A stretch of 64,000 bases of DNA from Micrasema longulum (Eukaryota; Arthropoda; Insecta; Trichoptera; Brachycentridae), in NCBI GenBank assembly GCA_022494885.1, contig JAGVSM010000981.1, forward strand, positions 1 to 64,000, written 5' to 3'. The position numbers and the translations under genes are program-made. A model generated the notes under the pieces. The model did not search any database. It saw only the letters and a program-made list of their open reading frames with translations, and was not told where the DNA came from. Below are positions 1 through 10,524 of the stretch, one piece after another (the stretch's first letter is position 1; each line of letters opens with the position of its first letter).

Positions 1-273
1 ATAACACCGTTAAAAAATAAAACCTCTCTCTAGTCACCGCTACGACAGCTGCCTACCGCATCACCGTTCACTACGGCCGTTAAGATACGGGCACCGCTGT
101 CCTAGGAAACCCTAGCTTTACCCTAGTAGCTAGAGTTATAGCTACTTAAAATACTGTAGTACCATTTTTTATAAATATTTATAAATTCTCTTATGTAACA
201 TATAACTCGTATCTGGCTCTGTGGCGTTACATTTGGAAATTTTTAGAAGGATCAATAAGCATCGTGACTGTAC

Positions 274-432
274 CAGGGAGTCGATGTAGTGGCGACAAAG
301 CAGTGACCTAGAAGCGTGGTACAGGTCCCATACGGGCCCACAGGGGGCCACGTGGCGCTCTACCTCTCCCAACACGTGTCCCCGGTATTGCTCTAGGTAG
401 TCCGATAGGCGATTCACGTACTCGCCACTTTT
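274..432 (-). CDS. prom: Prominin-like, exon: end of extracellular loop 2
   Basis: This exon has 53 whole codons (phase 0 to 0). The acceptor follows a T-rich tract ending TTACAG, and the donor is CTG|GTACAG. It encodes KSGEYVNRLSDYLEQY, then HVAPCGPVWDLY and SLLCRHYIDSL. This matches the prominin segment just before TM5, where a Cys-x-P motif and a Cys before Y-I-D are usual. The TM5 exon should follow leftwards but is outside the window. The reading frame stays open beyond the donor for some codons, so the splice site was chosen by family alignment. Confidence 0.87.
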
Positions 433-589
433 CTGTAACAAAAAAAAAAACAATTTCTTCTTTTTGGTTTAGATCGGTTGATCTGTTATCGGCTAGTAGA
501 GGTTGACTCTTAAGACGTTGAGTTTGAAATGTCCTTTTATCTCTTCGGTGGTCTATTTATTTATATTAATAATATTTCTTCAATGACGT

Positions 590-720
590 AAAATGACCGA
601 CCGAATTTTCGGTTTTTGTTTCGGCCAGTTTTGGCCAATAAAACGAGTTTCAGACGCGGTTTCGGTTCGGTCAAAATTTAGCCGAAACTTTAGCTCAGCC
701 GAAACCTGCGGTAAGGATGT
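590..720. repeat. CCGAAA-rich repeat remnant
   Basis: The stretch is dense in the short motif TTTCGG/CCGAAA on both strands. Such subterminal motifs are common in TIR DNA transposons. A second patch with the same motifs lies at 43110-43180, and similar AAATAAAC..ATTTATGCC sequence flanks both. No ends or target-site duplication were found, so the class is inferred only. Confidence 0.4.
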
Positions 721-824
721 GCCAGATTACGTTCGGCTGTATAAGTTATATGTATAACATAAAAACGAACCAAAAAGTGCTAAAAATAAACTAATTTATG
801 CCATTTACTTAATTGTGAATTTTA

Positions 825-953
825 TACCCGTATGCAGAGACAAAACTTAAAGTGAGGAAAGTACATTCTAATTTCAAATGCAGGGAATAACCCGAAGGTG
901 AAGACAATAGAATGTGCTCTCCTCACCATAAGGTTTGTCTCTGCATACGGGTA
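825..953. mobile_element. Short TIR element (MITE), 129 bp
   Basis: Inverted ends TACCCGTATGCAGAGACAAA and its complement TTTGTCTCTGCATACGGGTA bound a 129-bp hairpin-forming segment. It is flanked on both sides by TTA (822-824 and 954-956), a plausible 3-bp target-site duplication. It has no coding capacity. A TTA duplication fits PIF/Harbinger-type elements, but the terminal bases are not diagnostic. Confidence 0.75.
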
Positions 954-961
954 TTAATTTA

Positions 962-1052
962 TCATTCAATCAATCATGTCGGAAATCGAACCCGAGACCT
1001 CTTGAATGGTAGGCAAACGCGCTGACCATTAAACCACGAGGTCGACAAAAAC
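962..1052 (-). mobile_element. tRNA-derived SINE head (family S3)
   Basis: On the minus strand this reads as a tRNA-like promoter: an A-box region (GTGGTTTAATGGTCAGCGCG) followed by a B box (GGGTTCGATTTCC). The same head occurs at 31345-31495 and 63400-63560. Only the head is recognisable here. It does not fold into a complete tRNA with a paired acceptor stem, so it is called a SINE fragment rather than a gene. Confidence 0.65.
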
Positions 1053-1164
1053 ACACCTTTGTGATAGTGTTTTTTATTGATAACTAGCGGACCCGACAGA
1101 CGTTGTCCTGCCCGAACGTTGGCTTGCCTGCTATTAGCTGGTTGAACAAACATTTTTCGTAATT

Positions 1165-1540
1165 AATTACACACGCTATTTATTTTGGACTTTTTAAATC
1201 TATTTATATATTCGTAATCGGCGTTTGTTTTTAATTTTATCTCCACATGTGATTGGCTTAAGGCCTCATCGTGCTCAAATTAAAATCGTACAAAAATCAC
1301 TACTCTACTGCCACAATCTATGGAGAAAATACGTAAATGCGTGTTAATGATGAAAAGTCAGACCGCGTTTTACCCTGAGCCTTCTGCACGCGTTATTTAT
1401 TATTCCCTTTTTTGAGCTATTTATTTATTCGTAATAAGGGTTACTTTTTCGTTTTATTTCTTCATGTGATCGGTTAAGAGGCATCATCGTGCACAAATCA
1501 AAATCATGCAAAAATCATCACTGAAAAGAAAAATGCCCGA
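1165..1540 (+). repeat. Diverged tandem duplication, about 220-bp unit
   Basis: Two units align: about 1165-1310 and 1385-1540. Shared landmarks are ATTTAT..ATTCGTAAT, CACATGTGATTGG / TTCATGTGATCGG, CATCGTGC.CAAAT and AAAATC.T.CAAAAATCA. The second unit ends directly at the ATG of the THAP-like remnant, so the pair could be a duplicated promoter region of a transposon. Confidence 0.5.
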
Positions 1541-1610
1541 TTGTGTAGTAAAAGCGTGTAAAAACTGTCCAGATAAAATAGATGACAACCATGAAGTTTC
1601 GCATAAATAA
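1533..1610 (+). pseudogene. THAP-type zinc-finger start, truncated
   Basis: An ATG opens a 25-codon frame beginning MPDCVVKACKNCPDK and ending NHEVSHK before TAA. The arrangement M-P-x-C-x4-C-x-N at the very N-terminus, followed by VS-H, resembles the start of THAP domains found in P-element-type transposases and host factors. The frame stops where the conserved FHxFP motif would follow and runs into simple-sequence DNA. Seen: spacing and start. Inferred: family. Confidence 0.4.
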
Positions 1611-2826
1611 ATTGTCTATGTTTTTATGAATGTATGTATGTGTATGCGCATGGGTGTATGTACGTGTGTGTGTATGTACATCCGTATATTTATATATATG
1701 TGTGTATATGTGTGTATATCTGTATGTATATGAATCAAAATGTGTATGCGAATAAGTTTATATTTTGTTTGTCTGTGCTCTATATTAATTTGTTAACTAT
1801 TATAATATATTAAAATGTAATTGCCTAGCTTGGAACGGAGTATGTACCCGGAGTTGTTAGCTGGGCAAAATGAATATGGAATTGTATTTTGATAAAGAGT
1901 GTGAATAAATAAATAAATAAATAAATAAAATAAATAAAAGGAAAAAGACTTTTAATTGATAAGTAGGTACTACGATACTTGTGTATGATTGAATTCCAAA
2001 ACTAAAAAGTATTAATATTCAAATATTGAATTTAAGTAGGTACTAGGAACGTGTTTATGGTTGAATTCCAAAACATAAAACAATTTTATTTTTTCAAATA
2101 TGGAATTCTTTTTGAAAATTTCAAACTCTGCGCTACTTACCGACAGTGGTGTATTTTGTGTAAGAATCCGATTTACAAAAATGCATCAAATATCGGTTAA
2201 AATTATTTAAGTATTACTCAAAATCCATTAGAAATCTGTTTATATGTAGAAATTAAGAGATTGTAAGTTAATTAAATAATTCAGTATCCATTAAGTATAA
2301 TAAATGTTTGTAAACGTTAAAATTCAAACTCTTTTGATATAAAAAAAAACAAAATCCTCAAAATTTTTCAAAATATGCATTTCAGTCGAATGCAACCTTG
2401 GAAAATCGATGAAAACACATATTTGCTTGTAACTTTTTTTCTACTTAGCATATTGAAGATATTAAGTAGAACTAGTAGTTGTTTGTAAACCTTGAGAACG
2501 TGAATTAGAAAATTTTGCAAAAAACCGCACGTAAATCTGTCAAGCCATTTTCGAGTTTTTGCGAGACACAACACGGTGATTCATTTTTATACAAATAGAA
2601 AGATAGATTGATAGTTTCAAATACTTCCAACAGTTGATTATAACATCACAAAATAGATGCAAAATTAATTTCTAGTTACATTGTGATTTACAGTATTGAC
2701 CCTTTTAGACCCGAGTCACAAAATTAACCTTTATTTTGCAGATCGAAGGGTATTCTATCGCTACATTTTTTCACCTCGAGTGTCTGGAAACCCTATATAG
2801 GACATGGTTATGGACTATGAACTGAC

Positions 2827-3017
2827 CTTGTCAGCGATGACAGCCCCCTGATTGTCTATGTAGTACTGGATAGTCTTCAGGTGGCTAAGGGACTGGTTCA
2901 TCTGCCTCAGGAAGGGCAGCAGCTGCAACTCCAGCTCCGTTAGACGGAAGACCAGGTCGGTCCTCAGCTGCTCCAGCGGCTGCATGGTGTTGACAACCAA
3001 CCTTCGCGTTCGAGATG
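2827..3017 (-). CDS. prom: Prominin-like, exon: extracellular loop 2, central helix
   Basis: This exon of 191 nt starts with 2 bases completing an Ala codon and ends at a codon border (acceptor TTGTTCAG, donor AAG|GTCAGT). It encodes RRLVVNTMQPLEQLRTDL, then LTELELQLLPFLRQMNQSL and IDNQGAVIADK. This is the heptad-like region where prominins carry V-x-P-I/L-E-x-L followed by a long helix and a N-N/D-x-x-x-V-I segment. NQS is a potential N-glycosylation site. Confidence 0.93.
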
Positions 3018-3064
3018 CTGAACAAAAATACAAACCATTTATATTTCGGGTATGAACTAATTGT

Positions 3065-3490
3065 GTCCGGACGGATTAGGAACATATTTGTATGAAAAAG
3101 AACCAGAATTCCAAACGCGTGCTTTCGACGGCTGTTCTCAGGTAAAAATCTTGAATAAGGAAATCGAGTAGAGATAAGTCCGCCTCATAGTGTAGTGGAT
3201 AGCGCGTTCGCGTTGTAGTGGATGCTTCAGGTCCTGGGCTCGATTCCTAGGAGGATTTACATTAAATATTTTTTTATAAGTTGGTTTTACGATGCAATAT
3301 TTAACTATAGCTGGCACCTGAAGCGTGAGGCTGATGATATTACATTTATAAAATAGATTATCGATATACGCTGCATTAAGTGTACCAATGCAGTGCAATT
3401 TGTACCACAGGTGCGTATAGGGGTGTGATGTGATGATTATGAATACGTTTATAAAATGTTATTACATCATTGTCGACTGTTTGTTTCTTT
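3065..3490 (+). mobile_element. tRNA-derived SINE (family S3)
   Basis: A tRNA-like head (CATAGTGTAGTGGATAGCGC, B box GGGCTCGATTCC) is followed by a body with GGCACCTGAAGCGTGAGGCTGAT and TACCAATGCAGTGC...ACC, then a TAAA-rich tail. The same body is at 51690-51955 and 60060-60445, and in reverse at 31345, 57540 and 63255. About 100 bp upstream of the head (CCAGAATTCCAAACGCGTGC) is also shared with 56.1 and 60.1 kb. Confidence 0.75.
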
Positions 3491-4408
3491 AAAGTAAATA
3501 AATAAATAAATACATAAGTGTGTAGCTTAATCGGTTTGAGTTATTATAAAGATTAAGTTAATGTTAAAGATTGAGTTAATCAGATAAAAGAAAATTTATT
3601 TGAGTTAAAGAGAAGAAACAAATTGTTTTTCAAGAAAAGAAAAGAAAAAATAAGACTATGTAAGAAGCAATAAAATAAATTAAAAATAATGTACACACAC
3701 ATAAATAAAGAATAAACATCTGATTTTTGAAATAGAATAATATTTTTTTTATAATCCTTTGCTGTATCATGATAAATGACTTTTTTTTTCTGTTCTTAGG
3801 GAATGTGGAGTAAATGGAGGACGACAGAATAAATGAGAATAATATAAACGGGTGCGTTGACGAATATATAAACAATATGGCACGATGATGTCCAATAATT
3901 TAAGGACAGAACCACACGTCAAAATTCAAGATAAACAGCATGTGTGCTGGAAAATGTGTAAGAATCGGCGAAAATAGTCTGTATTTGATGGGAAATTGGA
4001 ATGGGTGATGTGGTGTACTTTTTCTGTCTACTTCTACACAGAGCTGGTGTGAATTTGAGTATGTTTATACGGTTGATATAATCGTCTGATATTTGATTTA
4101 AGTATTTAAAAATGATTTGTTAAATTGCTTTAAGATTTGGTCCGAAGAAATAGGTCAAGCAATAATTCTCTCTACGTGTGCGCGCTAGCAATAAATAAAA
4201 TCAGGTTTTTTATTAAACACTTCAGTTAATGAATTAAATTGGAGTAATATAATCTCATATCACCGAGACTTAGACAAGGTTGCTTACCTAAACGTTTGAT
4301 AATATTAATAACAAGAAGATATTTGAATCTTGTGCATTTTATGTATGTATATCCTTGATTTATTATGCATATATATTCGTATAAAATAAATGTTATTGTT
4401 TATATCTA
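3491..4408. other. AT-rich intron sequence, nothing recognised
   Basis: This is low-complexity AT-rich DNA. The open frame seen on the minus strand at 3630-3875 is a run of Phe/Ile/Tyr codons typical of chance translation of T-rich DNA. Confidence 0.6.
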
Positions 4409-4708
4409 AATTTGTTTCAAAAGAGAAGAAAAAAATATTTGAGAAGAAAATATGGAAATCCAGACATTTACAGGGTTTATGACAGGTCATTGGCTGGTTT
4501 AAGAGGCCACTTTGCACACGGTGAAGCATTCACCAATCTGCCCATATTTGAACATCCACATTTCCTCAACTCTTCCATCTATTGACTTTTATATTTTTTA
4601 AAAGATATTTTCCTTCTTTGTTGCAACAAACTTGGATATGAATAACTCCCTAGGGAGGAAATCCAGCCAGTCTGCAAGCATTTGGACATATTCAAAACAT
4701 TTTTAGTA
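4409..4708 (+). mobile_element. FB long-inverted-repeat element, copy 1
   Basis: The copy contains the FB arm landmarks CATTTACAGGG.TTATGAC, CATTGGCTGGTTTAAG, GGCCACTTT and CACCAAT.TGCC. It ends with TAGGGAGGAAATCCAGCCAG and TTTGGACATA. The two halves are in inverted relation to the consensus, as in other copies. Confidence 0.7.
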
Positions 4709-5234
4709 TTTATATTTGTGTGTACGCAACACATATACATATACATTTTAATTATGGGGAAATATATTTTTTTTAACGATTTTTAATTATTGAGGCTCTA
4801 TGAAATATTGTCGAGTAATACAAAATATTTTTTAAAACTGATTAGTGGATAAAAAAATTGAATAAAAATTCGAGAGAAAACGGTTCATTGTATTTGCTAC
4901 ACCAATAAAACAACTGTCAAGGCCAAACATGTCGCGCTTTTGTAAAGGCATCTTATTTAAAAATTTCATTTTGAAAAATTATTTATAAAAACATATCTCC
5001 ACCTATTGATTTTGAAAATACAATTATTTTTTCTAAATCCGTTTCACATGATTTTATCGGTTTATTTCAAGAATTATAACTCTGAGGATATTTCCTAATT
5101 AAAAAATTATTGTATGTTAACATGAAATAAATATGTGCTTTATAAATTATATCTCAAGCTTATCCTTAAATAAAATTAATAATAAATATGAACAAGTAAT
5201 TGAAGTTCAATGAATTGAATATGTCTTAATCTCT
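4709..5234. other. AT-rich intron sequence, nothing recognised
   Basis: No coding, RNA or repeat similarity to the rest of the window was seen here. Confidence 0.5.
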
Positions 5235-5500
5235 GTAGACTAAAACTGGAATTTAACCCTGTTAGGATTTTTCTAAAGAGAGACGAAAGTAATACTTTGG
5301 CAGATTTCGCAACCAAGATGTAGGAAGTATTGGGGAATGCATAATTTACGGATTTACATGGCTTATGACATGTCTTTTGTGTAGAGTGACAGAGAGGACT
5401 GAATAGTTTTCTAGGACACCATATGCTCCACCTAGGGAGCGGATGTTAATTAAATAAAAATAATTACCATTCTGCCTAAATTTCCACATCCCAATAGTTT
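5235..5500 (+). mobile_element. FB element, strongly decayed copy
   Basis: Scattered FB landmarks occur in order: GTAGACTAAAACTGGAATTT, TTACATGGCTTATGACATGTC, ACCATTCTGCCTAAATTTCC. The sequence between them has diverged. Confidence 0.45.
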
Positions 5501-5674
5501 TGTGATTTTATTTTTCTTAATGTCTGACCAGGAAATCTTTTAAAGAAGAAATTTATTGCTACAGGAAATTGGATACAAATTTTTTTTATTACACGCGGTA
5601 AAATTCGAGCATTTTATTACACGCCAAAGTTTATCTAAAATGTACTTAAAAATTATAAAAATAAACTACTTTGA

Positions 5675-5930
5675 ATGACGACACAAGTTCTCTTAAATCA
5701 AGAAATAATAGAGTGTTATGATAGATATCTATTTTCCAGAAAGCCAACTCACCAATCAGGACAACTTACCGAAGAGAACTAGTGACGTCACTTGTGGTGT
5801 AATTAAAAAAAATACAAGGCTTTAAAAAATCGTAATGATTTTATACGATATCGTATACAATCGTATACGATACATAAATATAAACTTTTTTGTCTCAGTT
5901 TAGCAGTCTATTAATAAATTAATAAAAACC
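5675..5930 (+). repeat. Two-copy dispersed repeat (R5), copy 1
   Basis: It shares a series of blocks in the same order with 33890-34135: CACAAGTTCTC..AAATCAA, ATGATA..T.TTTTCCAG, AAAGCCA.CTC, CCAATCAGGACAACT.ACCG, AGAGAACT, GACGTC and CTCAGTTT..AGTCTAT. There is no coding frame. It is probably a non-autonomous transposon with undetermined ends. Confidence 0.55.
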
Positions 5931-6072
5931 GTAAACTTTTTCATTGACATACCAATAATATCTTATATTGATTAGTTTTAATGTAGGTTGTGATAATAAA
6001 TAAGTGGTTCATAAAACAAAGTAATTTTATTTTTTCCTTTAAAAACAAAAAAAATAATTTAATTGATCTCAC

Positions 6073-6201
6073 TGTAACTTGTGTACCAATGGTGTCTTTA
6101 CAGTGGGAAATTTTAAAACAATCTTCGGATTCTTTTTCCCACTGCCAAGGATCCTCAGAATAGTCAACAGAATCTCCTTTAACAGTACTGTCGATGTGTT
6201 C
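6073..6201 (-). other. Unassigned exon-like open segment
   Basis: On the minus strand a pyrimidine-rich tract ending TTTGCTGTAG precedes 43 open codons. They encode EHIDSTVKGDSVDYSEDP, then WQWEKESEDCFKISHCKD, then TIGTQVT, followed by GTGAGA. The composition (acidic, two Cys, two Trp) looks protein-like, unlike the neighbouring chance frames. Its phase (0/0) does not fit the flanking prominin junction (1), so it is not a simple cassette exon of that gene. It may be an old transposon or retrogene fragment. No family is recognised. Confidence 0.35.
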
Positions 6202-6441
6202 CTACAGCAAAGACAAGCATTCAAAAAGCAAGTGGTATTATTACTCCTGATTTGAGATGACACACTTGCCATGTCTGCCTAGATCGTGCCATGACTACAC
6301 ATATTGTAAATTTAAATAGATACTTATGTTGTTTAGGTTAAGTAAATTTAATGTATTATATATCATTAATACCCATCTATTATGGCTTTAATAAGCCTGT
6401 CGATTGGCTAAAAATTTTAAAAAATGATGATAGGTTCTTAC

Positions 6442-6557
6442 CTAATGTCTCGATTCTTGAGGACGTAGTGAGGTCTGATATTTGGTTGGCAATGCTTTCA
6501 AACTGATCTGCCAGGGAACTGAGGTCTTTTCCTGTAAGGGGTCCGTTCAGCTGAAAT
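6442..6557 (-). CDS. prom: Prominin-like, exon: extracellular loop 2
   Basis: This exon of 116 nt is joined by 1 base at its start and 1 base at its end (acceptor TTTTATTAG, donor TAG|GTAAGA). It encodes FQLNGPLTGKDLSSLADQF, then ESIANQISDLTTSSRIETL. The downstream TTTCAG was rejected as acceptor because it would put TGA in frame. The TATTAG acceptor preserves the frame from the 10 kb exon. It aligns to the prominin stretch with L-x-x-L-A-x-x-L before the VLPIEQ-like helix. Confidence 0.88.
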
Positions 6558-6980
6558 CTAATAAAACGCAATTTTCATTTATCTATGACTATCAAATTTA
6601 GAATTTCAAAAACGCTCAATTTAATTAAGAATCTCGCAACTATAGGCAATTCGTTTAATGTGTTTATTATTCAAAAAAATTGCTAAATGTGTTTATGTGT
6701 AACAATTATTATTAATTTTATCACCAATAAATTCTATTAGCCAATATGATTGTCTAATAAAAATGTGATTATTAATCAGTAAATGTGATGCTTGAGAATA
6801 TTTCACTATTTAAATTAATTCAGTTTGATTGGTCGCTCGTTAATAACCGCCTTTAAAATGTTAATTTCGAGATCAATATACGCATTTTATAATTTTCGTT
6901 TATGTATAATTAGGTAAATGTTTAAACAAAGTTATTTTTATTTATTTTACCCTTTATATACATGTAGTTTTTTTTTTAAT

Positions 6981-7405
6981 ATATAAGGGCGGGCATAATG
7001 CTTTAAACGATTTTTTCCTACCTAACCTAACTGTTCGGTTTAAGAAAATTAAAAGTACATTGACATATTATTCAAAATTTTATAATTTTATACAAAAATT
7101 TAAAATAAATATTAACTAAAAAATTTACACTGCACTACGAAGAGATAAGAGGAGAGGTGATAGGGAGGAAATAATGAGAAAGGAACAACTCAAACATTTA
7201 GGTATTGGGCATTTCAATCTTGATTTAAATGTAAATAAAAAAGAAGTCTCTTACTAGTGGGTAGATTATTCCACAATCGAGCAGCTCCTATTGTTAAAGA
7301 GGAGGCAGGAAAGTAAGAGTGGTGAAGTGATAGGTATTAAAAGTTACACTGTAATTTGGGTAGGTAGGAAGAAATCGCCTTAAGGCAATATGCCCGCCCT
7401 TATAT
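6981..7405. mobile_element. TIR element, 425 bp
   Basis: The left end ATATAAGGGCGGGCATAATG is the near-perfect inverted match of the right end CAATATGCCCGCCCTTATAT. The inside has a purine-rich strand (GGAGGAAATAATGAGAAAGG) and no long frame. No clear duplication flanks it. The right end runs on into a TAAA-rich tail, so a palindromic arrangement of two retroelement tails is an alternative. Confidence 0.55.
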
Positions 7406-7734
7406 GTATATAAACTGTATATGTAAATAAAGTGTTAAATAAATCAATCACATTTTGTAGCTTGTTGGAAGAGATTTTGATTGATAAAAACTTCATAAAA
7501 ATGTGATCTAAATTGAAATACAATGTACAAATATAACTTACAGCCGGAAAGATCAGTAACATACATATTTGAAAAGATTTTTTTAGAAAAACAACCGTAA
7601 AAACATACCTTTGTAGAGTGCGTTTACATGTTTGACAGCTCGAATATATTAAAAAGTGCAGTGCATGTCGGCCAACTAGGTAAATACACAATTTTTATTT
7701 ATGTTATTTCACTTTTGCTCAGAGACATCTCTCA

Positions 7735-8095
7735 TTTATCGCATCGAGAGTGTTTAATATTTTGGAAGAGCGTATTAAGCTCTCAAGGACTTGATTTACC
7801 TTAGTGGAATTTGAGTAGGAAACTCCTTGATGATTTTACGAATGTTCGAGTTTACTGTTTACCGTATTGATGTGCCATATATATGATGTGATATACATAT
7901 ATATGCATTAAAAAAAAAATATGTTTCTGATCCTATATTTGTGGTGATATACTCATTTGTCTGTGTCAACTAATTACTAGTCCCATCTCAACACAGGACT
8001 TTTAGTCATTAACCCATGGAGTTGGGACTTATGTCTCAAATAGTGTAGAGTCAACTTATATATGTAAATCAATAAATACATTTTACGCAGATATT
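7735..8095 (+). repeat. Dispersed repeat R6, uninterrupted copy
   Basis: It matches 23695-24425 in order: CTTAGTGG, TTTGAGTAG.AAACTCCTTG, TTTACTGTT.ACC.TATTGATG, TTTGTGGTGATATACTCAT, GTCCCATCTCAACAC.AGGA and CCATGGAGT.GGGACTTAT. It ends in a TAAATCAATAAATA tail, which suggests a retrotransposon 3' end. It serves as the empty-site reference for the element inserted in the other copy. Confidence 0.65.
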
Positions 8096-8199
8096 TTTTT
8101 TTTTGTTACGCACACAAACAAAATTTATCAAATATCCGAATGTACAAATGCATGCATTGTACAAACCTAATGCATTGTACAAACATCATGTTTCTAATC

Positions 8200-8395
8200 A
8201 ATAAGCGGCCTCCGTGTGTAGTGGTTAACACACTTGACACATATGAAAGATTCTGGGTTTGATTCACGATAAGAACATAAAAATTAAAGTGTAGTTTTTT
8301 ATCAGGTCTGGGTGCTCTCTGCTGTAATTCACCACTGTGATTGGGCCTCGAGGCCTGTTGCGGTGCCAAAAATTAATAATATTTAAAAAAATAAA
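8200..8395 (+). mobile_element. tRNA-derived SINE (family S1)
   Basis: Head: GCGGCCTCCGTGTGTAGTGG and a decayed B box (GGGTTTGATTC). Body: GTCTGGGTGCTCTCTGCTG, TAATTCACCACTGTGATTGG and GGCCTGTTGCGGTGC, then an A-rich tail. A better preserved copy is at 61648-61835. Confidence 0.78.
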
Positions 8396-8682
8396 ATTAA
8401 AATTTGCTGTTTTAAAAATGCACAAATTAAGAATGATTTAAAAATTGTTTTGTTTTAATTAAGTGATGGAACTTTCAAGGTTTGAATAGTTTGATAAACT
8501 AGTATGCTTTATTCATACCATATAATCAGGCCCTTTTTTGTTTTATTTTATCAATATATCTTATATACTCTTGACGATAACTCCAGGATTTGGATCACAT
8601 CAATGAATGGACTTAAAATTGGCTAATCTCGCTGAACGCTAAAAAATCTAACATTCTTCACATTGGCAAAAACAATCCTATG

Positions 8683-9835
8683 TATTTAAATTTGTTGCAA
8701 CAAAAAGGAAAAACATTTTTGAGAAGGGAATATGGAAGTCTAGGCATTTACAGGGATTATGACCTTTCATTGACTAGTATAAGTGTGAACTTTACACACT
8801 GTGTAACATTCACTATTCTGCCTATGCTTAAACATCCACATTTCCTCAAGTCTTCCATCTGAGGGGAGATCCTTAAGCTCCCCATCCACCCGCAGCTGTT
8901 TTAGAGTCGTGAGGTCTCTATGTTAACTGCGCACAGAGGAAAATTATTAAAAATATTCCCAAGGAATACAAACTCTATGCAGATTAAGGAGGGGGGAGAA
9001 GGACGTATAGATAAAGGCCAAGACGTCGTCCCCACCCCTCAGGATCCCCTCAACGCCTCTGTTTTTTTTTCAAAAAATATGTACACAAACAATTTACATA
9101 AATAAACGTATCCAAATATACCAAAACAATTTCTTAAAACTATAGTAACTCTTCCATTTGTTGACTTTTGTGAAGTAAAAGAGCTGAAACCTTTATCATG
9201 TGGGTGAGATTCATCCGGCTGAACCAATTCACCTACTAGGCAACGCCAGAAAACAATTTTGCAATTTTTTATACTTCTTCTTTTACCAGGCAGTTGATTC
9301 AACAATATTTTGAGCATTTCCAAACGCTTGCAGACTGGCTGGATTTCTCTCTAGGGAGCTGTTTATATTTAAATGTTCGTAGACAAAGGACTGGATTTCA
9401 CCCCCTCGGGAGTCATTAAGATTAACAAATTACAACAGGGATGGAAAATAACTTAAACAAGGGAAACTACAAACAATTGGACAAACTCAAATATTGTAAT
9501 GAAACCAACTGGTCCAAGAAGAAGTTTAAAAATTGAAAAATTGTTTTCTGGCGTTTCCTAGTTTGTGAAATAATTCAGTCAGATGAATCTCTTCACAAAA
9601 ATAAAGGTTTCAGCTTCTTAAATTTCACTAAAATCAACAAATGGTGGAATTGAAGAAACATGGATGTTCAAACTTAGGAAAAATTGTGAATGTTACACAG
9701 TGTGTAAAGTGGCCACTTAAACCAGCCTATGACAGGTCATAAGCCCTGTAAATGCCTAGACTTCCATATTCCCTTATTTAAAGTATTCTCCATCCCTGTT
9801 GTAATTTGTTAATCATATTTAAACATTCTTTTTAT
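8683..9835. mobile_element. FB element cluster (at least two copies)
   Basis: An arm at 8683-8860 is followed by unrelated sequence (8861-9119), an FB internal section plus end at 9120-9370, and a second element at 9380-9835. The second element carries both TTACAACAGGGATGGA and its complement TCCATCCCTGTTGTAATTTG. Blocks are present in both orientations, so rearrangement or nested insertion has occurred. Confidence 0.7.
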
Positions 9836-10078
9836 TTCTTTCTTAAACCATCACATGCGATTTATCGACATTCATCAGTAAATCGCTTCCTTTGCATACA
9901 TCATAGACATGTGTTACCAAAAGTTGCAGTTCCTCTTTGCAAGAAGTGCGGCATCATCAAAAATAAAAAAAATGGGAATAACATTTACCGATTTGGTTAC
10001 GTTGAGGCTAGGAAAGGGTCAAATGACTTGTTTCGCCCTTAACGTGCTTAGAACTAGTGATCAGAATTTACAACTTAC

Positions 10079-10303
10079 CTGTAATCGGTAAAGTTTACAG
10101 AAGTAGCCGCCCTCATGATGGCCCTCAGCTCGTGGTGGGCCCGCGGCGCGGCGAGGCTCGCCGCGGGGGCGGGCGCCCTCTCGGCGAGGCGCGCCGCGGC
10201 TCCGCTGAGCGCGGACCAGTTGTAGTGGGCGGTGACTGCGTTCACGTCTAGAATGTTCCGCAGCCGGAATACGGGGTACACTGGACGGTCGCGTTTGCAA
10301 TCC
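10079..10303 (-). CDS. prom: Prominin-like, exon: extracellular loop 2, DCKRDR segment
   Basis: This exon of 225 nt starts with 1 base and ends with 2 (acceptor GCGTTCCAG, donor CAG|GTAAGT). It encodes DCKRDRPVYPVFRLRNILDV, then an Ala-rich stretch (ALSGAAARLAERAPAPAA) and REL-like ELRAIMRAATSVNFTDY. The D-C-K-x-x-R-x-x-Y motif after the first part of loop 2 is a strong prominin landmark. NWS and NFT are potential glycosylation sites. The exon is strikingly GC-rich compared with the AT-rich exons around it. Confidence 0.94.
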
Positions 10304-10524
10304 CTGGAACGCATAATATGGCAAGTGATCCAAAAGGCAGTTTAATAGATTCAGTAAAATAAAATAATATAATGTTTTGAGAGATTCAGAAGAATAAATT
10401 TTGAAACTGAATAGATTATTGAATAATTATGTTTCTATACAAACTTCATTATTATAGACATAACTTCATTAATTAAGATTTGTTTTAATTTGTAAATAAA
10501 ATGATTTCACCATACTAATGACAT

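Larger units (their letters stand above)
1143..1937 (+). mobile_element. Inserted repeat with GT-rich tract and TAAA tail
   Basis: This segment splits the repeat at 1086-2580. Its right half has a GT/AT-rich simple tract, the block ATTGCCTAGCTTGGAACGG, then GTTAGCTGGGCAAA and a (TAAA)n tail. The same order, reversed, is found at 41755-42900. The left half contains a diverged tandem duplication and a THAP-like start (separate entries). The tail suggests retrotransposition, while the THAP-like start suggests a DNA transposon, so the class is open. Confidence 0.55.
1086..2580 (-). mobile_element. Repeat with conserved CTAG end (Helitron-like?), interrupted copy
   Basis: The terminal block TAGCGGACCCGACAGACGTT and the following CCTGCCCGAACGTTGGCTTG match, in reverse, the end of the copy at about 16030-16641. 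Homology resumes at about 1937 (TTGATAAGTAGGTAC) and continues through GTCGAATGCAACC near 2395 to AACCGCACGTAAATC near 2525. The gap of about 795 bp between is a later insertion. A CTAG end next to T is compatible with a Helitron 3' terminus, but no helicase or hairpin was established. Confidence 0.5.

Noticed and set aside
10057..10251. Plus-strand Arg/Gly-rich frame
   Set aside because: It is an antisense shadow of the prominin exon at 10079-10303.
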